64,000 nucleotides of DNA. It comes from Batkoa obscura. Its lineage: Eukaryota > Entomophthoromycota > Entomophthoromycetes > Entomophthorales > Batkoaceae. This document shows, piece after piece, positions 26,214 through 36,835 of this stretch. Below the pieces are notes generated by a model. The model was not told where the DNA came from and made no database searches. It worked only from the letters and a program-made list of their open reading frames with translations. The stretch covers positions 124,001-188,000 of the forward strand of contig JASVEC010000046.1 in the NCBI GenBank assembly GCA_030770535.1, read 5' to 3'. Numbering within the stretch: position 1 is the stretch's first letter; each line of letters opens with the position of its first letter. Position numbers and translations under genes: made by a program.

Positions 26214-26889
26214 TGTTTTTTGTTTTTTATTTTATTGATTTTTTGTTAACTTAAATGAAAAATGAGATTTTAAACTCCTGTTTATTTTTTGTTAAGGGCT
26301 TTGATCCCTTTCATTTGAAAAAAATAGCCTATCCCTTATCTCTTTCCTTTCGTCATCCAAATGATGTCATTAGTTTACCAGCTTTGGAGTTTTGATATAA
26401 ATAAAGTACAAAAATGACATGTAACAAAATGTGTTCTATATATTATACTCATTGAGGTCATTCATATGAGCTGATGTAAAGTTGGTATTGTTGAGCTCAT
26501 ACATTTAATCCAAAATTTATTAATTTAACTTCATGGTCAATACCTTAAACACTAGATAAGTGATAACTATCAATCTTTAAAAAATAAGTAAGCCTACCTT
26601 AATCCAATCGGAGTTTTTCATTTTCATAAATTTATTAACTAAAAGTACTGAGCATATCAAATAATATTGAAAGCCAGATTTTTAATTGAAATTTGGTCAA
26701 TTTGACTTTTATCTATAGAATTATCATATTCATTATTATAGTTCTATTTGTGTCATTTTTTCATAAATAGCGTAGCTATTTATTGTTTAAATTTCTGTAT
26801 AAGTACATCAAAATAAGTTATTACCGTATCCTCACATAGTAAGAACTATTATAACCCATTTTATTAATAGTAATAGTTATAAAGGCGAT
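26214..26889. other. Intergenic, AT-rich
   Basis: Upstream of LRO1. A TGACATCAT-like stretch near 26350 could be regulatory, but nothing is well supported. Confidence 0.4.
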
Positions 26890-28312
26890 ACTTAATGTAC
26901 TTAAGATGTATCCAGTATATCGTTGTGTTTTTTTAACTTCATTATGAAGCTTTCTATCCTTAACAGGAGCAATAGTCATTAGTGGAATTGTCAACTTGGA
27001 ACCTAAAATATCAGATTTTTGTGAGAATGTCGAGAGAATTAAAACAAATCTCAAGGGGAGCTAAGCCACTCAATAATGGATTTACAGTATTTTCTATTGG
27101 TGTTAATATTTGATGTGTCGAGGAAGAAGGTGTAAAGGCATCATTGACTTAATCGTTGACATCTATAAGCTTGAAATTTTCAATTTTAGTTACTTCAAGA
27201 TTCAGAAATGAGAATGAAAAATAACGAAAATCTCTAAATAAATCCACAAAATATCTATTTTGTATACTCATATTTTATAAAACTATTTTTAGGATTAGGA
27301 ATAACAACCTTGTAGTTTTATCAAAATAATTGAGTTGAATTCTCTGAGCGTTTGATATCAAAAAAATTGATTTTAATAGTTTTACTAATATTTATTTAAC
27401 ATGTATTTCATTTAAGCTTGATAACTTCATAAATTGTGGTTAAATTGGTATTTAAAATCGAAATGGCCTAAAGTGACGATATTACCGCCTTCCATTATCT
27501 TCAAGCTATTGCTGTTATCACACAAATCAAAAAATTCACTACTATAATCAATTAATTTTACAGTATTTAGGTTTCATAAATCTCCAAGACAGCTAATATT
27601 GAAATCTTGAAATTGGCCTTTGATCTCTAATTTTAAATTAGGTACAAAATTTATATTAGGATCAAATAAAGAAAGATCAACAACTTTACCAGAAGTTTTC
27701 AATTTTATTAATTCTAATACACTAAGTTTTGCTTTAAGTATATCCGATGCATCAAGGATTAAAGCATCATTGGGATGTATTGTAAGTGACTTTAATTTAC
27801 TTGGGCTGAAGCTTTTGATTAGTTCTTTAATTGCTATCTCAGAGCTAGAAACTATGGCTCTTCAATTTAATTTAAATAACTTAAATATATTCCATAATTG
27901 TATATTATTGAGGCAATTCGATAACCGCGCTAGGTTATAGTCATTTATGGTTAACTCCTTTAGTTCTGGTAGCTCGATCTTTACTTCGCTACTATCCTTG
28001 TTAGCTATATCGTTTTCTTCGTTATAGCCTATTGATATCACACTTCGACAATAGTTCAAGTAATTAAAGGTATCAGATGTTATATCTATATGCTCCACCA
28101 ATAACCCATTTTTTCTACTGAAGTTTCTTTTATACCCACGATATCCCCCTTTAAAATAAACTCTATGTACTAAATTATACTTGATAGTATCATTGACAAT
28201 TTCAAATAAACATTTATTTTAAAAAACTATAATTGAATAGTTCATTCGGGCTTAGTAGCTTAAATACCCCTTTTAGGAGAATACCTGGCAGTTGATCAAA
28301 CTTTAGTGACAT
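26890..28312 (-). pseudogene. Broken F-box/LRR-like gene (family member 1)
   Basis: The start at 28312 gives MSLKFDQLPGILLKGVFKLL, the F-box-like N-terminus shared with the genes at 45143, 49614 and 63104. Further blocks match in order: ELPELKELTI near 27980, a GHFDFK-like segment near 27460, and the family C-terminus IPLMTIAPVKDRKLHNEV near 26940. The frame is interrupted several times, including a stop soon after the F-box and frameshifts in the repeat region, so it cannot encode the full protein. The family seems to pair an N-terminal F-box with degenerate leucine-rich repeats; F-box proteins select targets for SCF ubiquitin ligases. A MITE copy lies 270 bp upstream of its start. Confidence 0.75.
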
Positions 28313-28582
28313 TTAAAATACCAAAAGAAGGAGAGTAGAATTTAACTTCTGTTCTAATTAATCCAAAATTATATCCTTATGCAAACTAAATTGATAGAAT
28401 ATTACAATAATACAAATATCGTTGGTCAAGCAGGCATCGCTGTCACTTCTATTACCCCAAAGTATTCAGTCTGTTTTTCACATTCCAACTTCTCATTCGA
28501 GAGTCAGTAAAAATATATAATGACAAATCATAAAAGAAACAAAAATGAGCCACGACCACATAAATGAAAAAAAGGTACATAA

Positions 28583-28687
28583 TATGGGACTGTTTTTTTT
28601 TAATTTCATTATTTTTCCATTTTTTAAGCGCTATTTAAGTGGAAAGATTATAGTAAAATTCTTAAACAAAAAAATACATCCCCATAT
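28583..28687 (+). repeat. MITE-like repeat (copy 4)
   Basis: Runs from TATGGGACTGT to ACATCCCCATA with the core AAGCGCTATTTAAGTGGAAA. Flanked by TA on both sides. It lies 270 bp upstream of the broken F-box gene start. Confidence 0.9.
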
Positions 28688-28814
28688 GATGTGATAGAAA
28701 TAAAGGGCATGAAAAGCTTAAATTTAGCCTTTGAAGTTTTTGTAAGCAATTAGTAAACAGTACACCTAAAAACATATCTATCCATTAACAATCTCAAATA
28801 CAAAATATAGTACA

Positions 28815-28917
28815 TATGGGAGTTTTTTTGGCTTCATTGTTTTTTCCATTTTTAAGTGCTATTTGAGCGGAAAAATTGTTAGTCAAATCCTCAAACACAA
28901 AAATACATCCCCATATA
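28815..28917 (+). repeat. MITE-like repeat (copy 5)
   Basis: Full-length copy, TATGGGAG to ACATCCCCATATA. Core AAGTGCTATTTGAGCGGAAA. Confidence 0.9.
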
Positions 28918-29248
28918 GTTATTCGAAATATATCAATCTATCATTGGGTTTTTTACTAGTTTATCATAAAGAGCTTTATCTATAATATGGACAATGAGTA
29001 GTAACAGAGTAAGAAGGTTAGAATTAAGTTGACTATAATCTACTAAACAAAATTTATGATCAACCTTAAAGTGATTAAGGTTAGAAAACAAAAATAAAAA
29101 ACAAATCAAGTTCTTAAAAGGATTCTTAAATCTTATTATTTTAGTTTACTTTATAAATTCAACTTTAAATAACCTATTTTTAACATGTTTAGAGTTCTCT
29201 ATTTCGATTTTTTCAAAAGTACACAACTAAATTTTTTCAACATGAGGA

Positions 29249-29355
29249 TATGGGGATGTTTTTTTTGGCTTCATCACTTTTTCCATCTTTCAAGCGCTAT
29301 TTGAGTGGAAAAATTGTTAGTCAAATTCTTAAATACAAAAATACACTCTCATATG
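29249..29355 (+). repeat. MITE-like repeat (copy 6)
   Basis: Full-length copy beginning TATGGGGATGTTTTTTTTGG. The core CAAGCGCTATTTGAGTGGAA is intact; the right end has drifted to ACACTCTCATATG. Confidence 0.9.
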
Positions 29356-29570
29356 AATTATGTTTTAAAGATAAACGATTTTTTAAAAAATGATAGCTGC
29401 TTATGGAAAAAGTTTAAATGTTTTACGAAAAGGCTTTTAAATACATCGTATCTTTCAATTTTTAATACTTTTAATATTTTAAAGTTTATTTATTTATCTA
29501 CTTTTTGACATTTTAAAAGGAATGTTCTTTAAGATGTTGGCTCAATTTACTTGTTAAAAATGCATCTAGA

Positions 29571-29676
29571 ATATGGGGATGTATTTTTGTGTTTGAGGAT
29601 TTGACTAACAATTTTTCCGCTCAAATAGCACTTAAAAATGGAAAAAACAATGAAGCCAAAAAAAACATCTTCATAT
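29571..29676 (-). repeat. MITE-like repeat (copy 7)
   Basis: Full-length copy in reverse orientation, ATATGGGGATGTATTTTTGT to AACATCTTCATAT. Confidence 0.9.
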
Positions 29677-29876
29677 TATATTGTTTTAATTAATATACAG
29701 TAAATTATACTAAAAACAAACCAAAACTTTGAGTTTTTAATTTTTTATAGTTTTAGTTTACTGGTGAGTTGATTTTAGTTCTTGTTCTTCTATAAAGTGG
29801 AATGTATTATTCTTGTAAAGGTCATAACTTAGAATTTCCTTTGTAATTAAAACTTGAAAATAGTTGTATAAACAGT

Positions 29877-29984
29877 ATATGAGAGTGTTTTTTTTGACTT
29901 CATTATTTTTTCCATTTTTTAAGCGCCATTTAAGCGGAAAATTTGTTAGTCAAATTCTTAAACACAAAAATACATCCCCATATA
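29877..29984 (+). repeat. MITE-like repeat (copy 8)
   Basis: Full-length copy flanked by TA (possibly TATA) on both sides. It forms an inverted pair with copy 9, which begins 39 bp further on. Confidence 0.9.
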
Positions 29985-30022
29985 GTAAAAATAGTGTAAT
30001 GAAAACCATCAAAAAACTTTAA

Positions 30023-30126
30023 ATGGGGATGTGTTTTTGTATTTAAGAATTTTACTAGCAATTTTTCCACTTAAATAACGCTTAAAAGATGTAAAAATAA
30101 TGAAATCAAAAAAAACATCCCCAAAT
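30023..30126 (-). repeat. MITE-like repeat (copy 9)
   Basis: Reverse-oriented full-length copy, ATGGGGATGTGTTTTTGTAT to AACATCCCCAAAT. The flanking dinucleotide is AA on both sides. Confidence 0.9.
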
Positions 30127-30674
30127 GTTACTTATAACTAGATATAAAAATTACAAAGTTATTTTAACATATATGTATTTACAATAAATTGATTTTATTA
30201 TGTTTAAAATTGTTTATAAGATTGATTTAATCCTACTTGTTATTTTAATAACTTTGTCAAATATATTAAATGATCGAGCAATCGGTTAAAAAATTTCAAA
30301 ATAAAACTAAGTTCAAATTAAAATAAATCATTTTAAGCCACTCAATTTAATATTCATTTAGTCAAATTTTACTGGAACAAAAAATTTACTAAAAGTAATT
30401 GATACCAATTCAATGTAAGTTTTAAAAAAAAAGAAAGGAATTTATTATTAGAAAGTATTAATTATAAGCTAAAACAAAAAAGAACGACTAAAATTTATTG
30501 CCCAAAGTTAAAAAAAGGTATTGAAAAACACAGCCAAAAAAGTGGGGGATCTAGAACTAAAAAGAAAATTGATTGGTTCAAATTACCTTACAAGATCTTC
30601 CTCCCAACAATTTATTAAAAAAATAAAAAAAATTAAAGTTTTATAATTTCAAGTCATTAATTCACTCACTTGTA
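30127..30674. other. Intergenic, very AT-rich
   Basis: No gene or repeat seen between the MITE cluster and the FAM49-like gene; the promoter of the latter must lie at its right end. Confidence 0.45.
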
Positions 30675-32033
30675 ATGGGGGCATTATTTTCCTCACTTAA
30701 AAGTAGCAGCTCTGAGATCACTCCAATTAACCTTAAAGTGAATTTAACTAGTAAAAACTATCTTCTTTCTTTGTAGAATTCCTATTAATATGTCTAGATC
30801 CTACCCCAAACTCAAACGAAAATAGTCATGCCAACATTACTGAATTTTTAGATACTTCAAATGGACTTTTAGAAAAATTTAAAAAATATAAAGGTTGTAG
30901 CGAAGAGATAAGACAAGTAAGTTTCTACTCAGTAAAACTCTATATTATGTTCATTATTATTTAGGCCATTTCTTTTCCAACGGACGAAAATCATTTAATT
31001 GCTTGGAGTGCATTGCAAGATCCTATTAATCTTACAGTAAAATTGTATAGATATAGCTTAAGCTTAGGTAATATTAAGGAGAGTTATAATAATTAATTAC
31101 TAAGAATTTTATAGAAAAATCCCTAGTTGAACTATTAGAATTTCTTTGCCAAAATAACAATATACATGGTTCATTAGAGGAGAACCAATACAGTACCAAA
31201 TTATTATTAGATGCCCTAGGCTATGCTTTTAAATTTGATGAACTTAAAGTATTAACCATTTTACTTTGTTTAATATTATTTAACATTTGTATTTTTTAGA
31301 CTAAAAACTCGGATATTCAAAATGATTTTTCATTTTACCGACGTTCTATTAGTAAATTTAAAATGATGGAAAAGGTTCATTTTGTTTAAGATTAATAGCT
31401 GCAATGAATGTTAATGATTTTATTTTTAGGGCTTAAAAGAAACAGATTTAACTATTTCGGATGAAGAAGCAAATCATTTGTCATTGTTTTTAGCCCACCA
31501 TACTCCAATGTTTAATACCGTTTCTCAAACAATTAAAGCATTAGTTGCAAAAGTAATATAATATATACCACAATGTTATAGTTGTATTAATTATTTAGAA
31601 TCCTCCAATTCAAGGTAAACTTGAAAAATTATTCTCTGGATTAGTTGGTATATCTTATCATAAAATTTCTGAACCAAGGTAAATATAATATATTTAACAT
31701 ACTCTTAAATTATAACATTTTATTTAAGTACTGACTCTGAATTAAGAGAGAATTTATTAAGAGCTTTGGTTTCCAGTACAATACTATATGATAATTTAAG
31801 ACCTGAAGGCATGTTTGCAAAGGGGACTACGTGTGATGTAATTGAAATTTATAATTAGAAAAGTTAAGTTTAATAATTAACTACTTGTTTAGATTAAATC
31901 AATTGTTAAAACAATTCAAGGACATGGTGGAAGAAATACAGAACATTTAATGAATGGTTTAAGATTCAATCTAGTGCACTTAAATGATAAAGTAACCCCT
32001 AAGCATGCAAGGGCACTTTTAGGTGTAAATTAA
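30675..32033 (+). CDS. FAM49/CYRI-family Rac1-binding protein
   Basis: About nine short exons encode one DUF1394 (FAM49) protein of roughly 330 residues. Animal CYRI proteins bind active Rac1 and restrain the Scar/WAVE complex, limiting Arp2/3 actin protrusions. The first exon gives MGALFSSLKSS: Gly2 and Ser6 fit the N-myristoylation consensus, as in CYRI-B (MGNLLK). Matching blocks follow: YKGCSEEIRQA, FDELKTKNSDIQNDFSFYRR (animal: [20 protein letters not shown]), ANHLSLFLAHHTPMF, ILYDNLRPEGMFAKG and a C-terminal VHLNDKVTPKHARALL. The Arg pair in the YRR block, known to contact Rac1, is kept. The first exon must use the donor near 30751 to stay in frame. No break seen. Confidence 0.88.
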
Positions 32034-33117
32034 TATTATTTTAGTTAAGAAATAGAATTGTTATTGACACTATTCTTGAATCTCTTATAATATAAACAAT
32101 ATAATAATAGATTGTCTAGCCCTGTCTCATGAAAACCATTTATTATCGAAACTAAGTTTCAATATCCCTCCATTTATCTCTAACTTCTTTCCGTAAACTA
32201 CCTAATCTTTAATTACTTGGAATTGTTCCAGTTATCAAACTCATAAATTGTTATTAAATTGATAAATAATGTTATCTTTTTTTATACATTATTATTTTGT
32301 CACCATTACTTAGTACCTTAAACTAACCGTAACTTTTATTTTCTTAATTAAACTTATCTACTCTTTTGTATTGAATTGAATTTGTTGGTTTATTAATTTT
32401 ATTGTGGAGAAATTTAATTAGTATTTTGAAGTTTAAAGATTATTTTAAACGTTTTAAAACCATGGGAGAGTTGAAAGCTTTCAAGTGGTTTATAACAAAC
32501 ATAACTTAAAAGTACTAATGATGGGCCAAATAACGGCTGTGGGGTAAGTGCTGCTTTCTGTATTTTTAACTTTTTTTACAAATAAAACATAAATTTAATA
32601 GTTTTAAGATATTTTTTGATTTTTAGAATACTTTCAAAAACAGCATTTTTTTTAAAAGTCCAAATATATTAATTCATCTCATATTTAATAAAAATATATA
32701 ATTTAAATTATAATATGTTAATCCAAAACTGAATAAAAAGGAAAATATACTTAGTTTAACTATTGGTATTATTTTATTATTTTTATATTAAAATAAAATA
32801 AAATTTAAAATTCAAATATCCCAAAATTAGCTAATAAAAATAATATGAAGATATAATCAATATCGATATAATAGAATAATTGTATTTATTACACCAAATA
32901 ACTGTTCTTTTATATGAAAAATAAGTCTTATTTGAATTTATATGTATGAAATATTATAAATTTTAACATTTAATATTAAAAATGAGATTTTGCAGCTTGA
33001 ATTACGAGTAAGAAGCTTAAAATTTAAAAAATATCAATGAAATCAAAAGTGACAAAATAAACGTTCAAATACGGCCATACCCTTCTTTTCTTTTGAGTAA
33101 TACCTTGAATTGGCAAG
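32034..33117. other. Intergenic, very AT-rich
   Basis: About 1.1 kb upstream of the eS26 gene. The only richer patch is near 32520-32550 (GGGCCAAATAACGGCTGTGG), with no recognisable RNA fold or reading frame. Confidence 0.4.
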
Positions 33118-33735
33118 ATGGTATGTATTATTTCTGCAATAGACTAAGGAACATGATAAGCATCGGATAGAACACGATTTATTTTGAAACAAAACTTTTA
33201 ATAAAACCAATTTCGATGGATGCATGATCAATTTAGCTCTTTATATCAAACTATTCTTCAACTTTAAAATAAATAATAATTTTGAAATTGCTAGACCACT
33301 AAACGTAGAAATCATGGACGTAATAAAAAGGGACGTGGACACGTTAAACCTGTCCGTTGCACTAACTGTGCTCGTTGTGTCCCAAAGGATAAAGCCATTA
33401 AACGCTTTAACATCCGTAATATGGTAGAAGCTGCTGCTCAACGTGATCTTGCTGAAGCTTCGGTTTATGAAGGTAATATATATATATATATGGTAATTAA
33501 GATTAAAGCTAATAATCTTAGAATATGCTATTCCAAAGCTTTATGTTAAACTTCACTACTGCATCTCTTGCGCTATTCACTCTCGTATCGTTCGTGTACG
33601 TTCCGTTGTAGATCGTCGTAACCGTGCTCCTCCACAAAGATTCCGTTTCAACAAGGTAAAATAATTTGAGCCATGATTTGAATTTTTATTGACATAATAT
33701 AGGATGGTAAAAAGGTTACCCCAACCAAAGCTTAA
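33118..33735 (+). CDS. RPS26: 40S ribosomal protein eS26
   Basis: Small-subunit ribosomal protein near the mRNA exit channel. Four exons (33118-33120, 33295-33472, 33522-33655, 33703-33735) total 348 nt, 115 residues, matching eS26. The first exon is only the ATG, followed directly by GTATGT; the acceptor CTAG lies before 33295. The protein begins [19 protein letters not shown], then [19 protein letters not shown] (first zinc Cys pair), [20 protein letters not shown] (second Cys pair), [18 protein letters not shown] and ends KKVTPTKA. All four zinc cysteines are present. The single-codon first exon is a known habit of ribosomal protein genes. Intact. Confidence 0.95.
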
Positions 33736-34589
33736 ATTATAAAATTAAAATAATTTATAAAATAAGGGCAGTATAAAGGTTTATTATATTTACAATGTTT
33801 TTATTTATTAGCTTGATTCATTTTTCAAACCAAATGTAAAAGTTTTGTTATAGTTTAACTAATTTCGCTAGCAAATAAATGGAGGATAATGGGATAAGTA
33901 GTGAGTGAGATGTTAAAATGGGAGATTAAAAGAGAGAATTGTCAAGTTAATAGGTAGTAATATAATATCATTCAAGGATTCAATCACAAAGTAGTATATT
34001 ATAGAAAAGTTTTTTGAATAGGTAATTAGCGAGTTTAGTCATAAACGATTAATGAAAAGTAAATATCTAAATATATTTTGAACGAATCTTGAAAACCTAA
34101 TTCAAAAAAATACAAATACATCTTTGAAGGATAAAGTATTTGACTTGATGTTATGTTTAGCTGACATATTAATATATATTAATGCACGTAGATTATTTAA
34201 ATAATAAAATATATTGGTAAATTTTAGTACTCTTTGTTTGGTTGTTTAAACATGGTTTTAAATTGAGATTTGATTATTAAGCTATAAAATGTGTAACTTA
34301 AATATTAGTCTAAATAGTCAACTTACGGTGGAACAAAGACCTATACGTAAAGAGACAACATATTAATCTAGTCTTTTTAAAAATCACTAAAAAGATTTAA
34401 AATATTTGTATTGAAATGGTAATTAATCAACCATGACTATTAGAGGTATTATAATAGTTATTTTTTAAGTTTATTATTTGATAATTCTTTGGAGCAACTG
34501 CAATTAATTTGAAATTATTTTAATTTATTATACTTCAAGGTCAAATACTTTGACTTTATTTAATGAATAGCTCATTTAAAAGATATAAA
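33736..34589. other. Intergenic, AT-rich
   Basis: Nothing recognised downstream of the eS26 gene. Confidence 0.45.
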
Positions 34590-35385
34590 CTGAAACTTAG
34601 TAGCTTCTTCCATTATGTTGGGCTCTTTGAAGAAGCCACAGATTGCTTTAGCAAAATTCAGATAATAATAATTGTTTTTTGCATCTGGTAGAGCAAACAT
34701 TGCATGCCTATCGATAAGAATGGATTAAATGGGGTTTCCAGGTAAAGTTGAAGATCCAATTTCATTATCCCCTGTTGCTACAAGATAGCCTTCTTGATCA
34801 TTCCATAAATGATAAACATGGTTATGCTCATGAAACTGAAAAATAAATCCTTCATCATATGGGTCAGAAGTCAAACATCAAAATATTACCAAAGACACTT
34901 GTATTACTCCCTTATAGTTTAATAATAGATGATAAAAAGGATTGAGCGCCAAGTGTATAATGACTAATACCATCTATCGATATAAAAAGTAAATCTGCTA
35001 AGATGTAGTAAGATAAATAGAGGAAGGGGTTTCACATATAAATTGAACGACCTTTGTATGCTTAATATCAATCTGGAAGTGCATTTTATGATCGAGACAG
35101 TGATCTTGAGCACATATAGGGTAAAGGTCTTTTTTATCATAAGCGTCATCAAAGTACCCACATAGCTCATCACTTCGTGGCTAATCATCAGGTTGTAAAT
35201 GATAATTATTCCTGATTAGGTATTGATTGTTAGTTACGATGCAGTAAGTGTCATTATGTGTTGCTATTATGTTGAAACTCAATCTAAGTGAATAGCATTT
35301 TTTAGTTTTAATTACTTTTTGTTTTGTTATGTCAAAGATAGCATACTCCACTAATAATAAATCTAGAGCTCTTATTTTCTTCACA
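34590..35385 (-). pseudogene. Decayed gene of unknown family
   Basis: One minus-strand frame with a protein-like composition runs through most of this stretch but is interrupted. Readable pieces include KIRALDLLLVEYAIFDIT, THNDTYCIVTNNQYL, ELCGYFDDAYDKKDLYPICA, HCLDHKMHFQIDIKHTKVV and, further on, FQFHEHNHVYHLWNDQEGYL and GYLVATGDNEIGSSTLPG. The pieces keep one strand and a sensible order, so this was a gene. I do not recognise the family. It may be a secreted or beta-rich protein, judged only from composition. Confidence 0.5.
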
Positions 35386-35895
35386 TAAACTTTCTGTTTT
35401 TAATTTTCAAAATTATATTGTAAAAATAGCTTCAAACTTTACTAAATGGACTATTTTGATTAAATTTGCTACCAAGTAATCAAAAGTGTGACTTAAACAT
35501 AAGCCATGTGTACGCCGATAAAAGCTTTAGAATCACGGGCCAACTCAAAAGCTATTTCTTAAGCCGAAGTATTTATTCCGAAATTTTAGTATTTTAGATC
35601 AGACTTAACAAAAATAAATATCTACATAATTAACTTAATTTACTATTGAATAATAATAGTTTCTTCTACTTAAACATGCAATTTATTATTAGCTGGAAAA
35701 ACTCTGTTTAAAAATGGTTAAAAATTGGAGTTTTTAAAACTTGATCATTATCCGATTTATAAGTCATATTGTTATTAGTTATGATAGCTAAAATGAATAT
35801 TATTGGTTGAGTAAACAATATATAACAATTTTATTACAACCAAGAAAAAAGTAAATTTTAATTAGCAATAGTAATATTAATACAGACTCAAAGGA
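35386..35895. other. Intergenic, AT-rich
   Basis: No feature recognised upstream of the MPDU1-like gene. Confidence 0.4.
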
Positions 35896-36609
35896 ATGGA
35901 TATTTTAATTCCCGCTTTTCATCATCAATTAGGGGAGGAATGTACTAGAAACATAATCAGTGAAGGGATCAATAGCTATTGTTTTAATTTATTTTTATCC
36001 AAAATTGTAGGTCTCTCAATCATATTGTTTAGTATCTTTAGTAAGATACCTCAATTGGCTAAGGTGTACCAAACACAAAGTAGTGAAGGACTTAATGCAA
36101 TTTCATTATATATTGAGACTGGGGTACTAACTATAATTTCTTGTTATTGCTTTAGGAATCAGCAAGGGTTTACTACTTATGGTGATGCAGTATTTGTATT
36201 ACTCCAAGATATCTTTTTAGTCTCTTTAATATTATTAGTGAACAAAAAAACGGACCATTTTTTAATGTTTATCTCCATTAATTTAGTAGTGAATTATTTG
36301 TTTTATTTTGTATTAACTGTAGAACAGCTTACTCTTTTTATGATGGCTTTGTTGCCCGCTGCTATCTTTGGTGCTTTCCCTCAACTTTATGAAAACTTTA
36401 AGAATAAGTCCATAGGTGTACTTTCGCCTTTAACTATCTATATCAACTTTTTAAATGCTTTGGGTAGAGTGTTTACTAATTGGATCGAGGTTGATGATAC
36501 CTTTGCTATTATTGGTTCTGTCATAGGTTTTGTTGTTAACGCTATTTTTGTTATTCAAGTATTAGCCTATTCAAAGCCACCTAAAAAACAAAATAAAAAG
36601 GATCAATAG
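35896..36609 (+). CDS. MPDU1-family PQ-loop protein
   Basis: Single-exon gene, 237 residues, for a seven-helix PQ-loop protein of the MPDU1 (mannose-P-dolichol utilization defect 1) type. In animals MPDU1 is needed in the ER for use of dolichol-phosphate mannose and glucose in glycan and GPI synthesis. Two PQ motifs are visible: SKIPQLAKVYQTQSSEGLN (first loop, about residues 50-70) and GAFPQLYENFKNKSIGVLSP (second loop, about residues 155-175). ALFLMLQ-type AVFVLLQDIFLVSL and the C-terminal lysine-rich tail (KPPKKQNKKD) also match. The start is supported because the next upstream in-frame region has no coding character. No introns, unusual for this window. It is convergent with the RNF216-like gene. 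Confidence 0.87.
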   Translation: MDILIPAFHHQLGEECTRNIISEGINSYCFNLFLSKIVGLSIILFSIFSKIPQLAKVYQTQSSEGLNAISLYIETGVLTIISCYCFRNQQGFTTYGDAVFVLLQDIFLVSLILLVNKKTDHFLMFISINLVVNYLFYFVLTVEQLTLFMMALLPAAIFGAFPQLYENFKNKSIGVLSPLTIYINFLNALGRVFTNWIEVDDTFAIIGSVIGFVVNAIFVIQVLAYSKPPKKQNKKDQ

Positions 36610-36835
36610 TTTTTAGGCTCCAAACAGTATCATGATTTGTTTATTTACTTTATGTTTTTTATTAATAAAATATATTAAAAGGATAAAAATAGATTAATAG
36701 ATGCATAGTTTAGGTTATAAATAAGGTAGTAATAAGGTACACTAATAAAAAAAATGATTGACCCAAAAGCTGAGTATCTCCATACTATTCCAGCTCAGAT
36801 GATCATTTTCTAAAAATTCAAATTAATAAATAAAG

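Noticed and set aside
32515-32560. Candidate small nucleolar RNA upstream of the eS26 gene
   Set aside because: A C-box-like ATGATG is present but no D box or terminal stem at a fitting distance.
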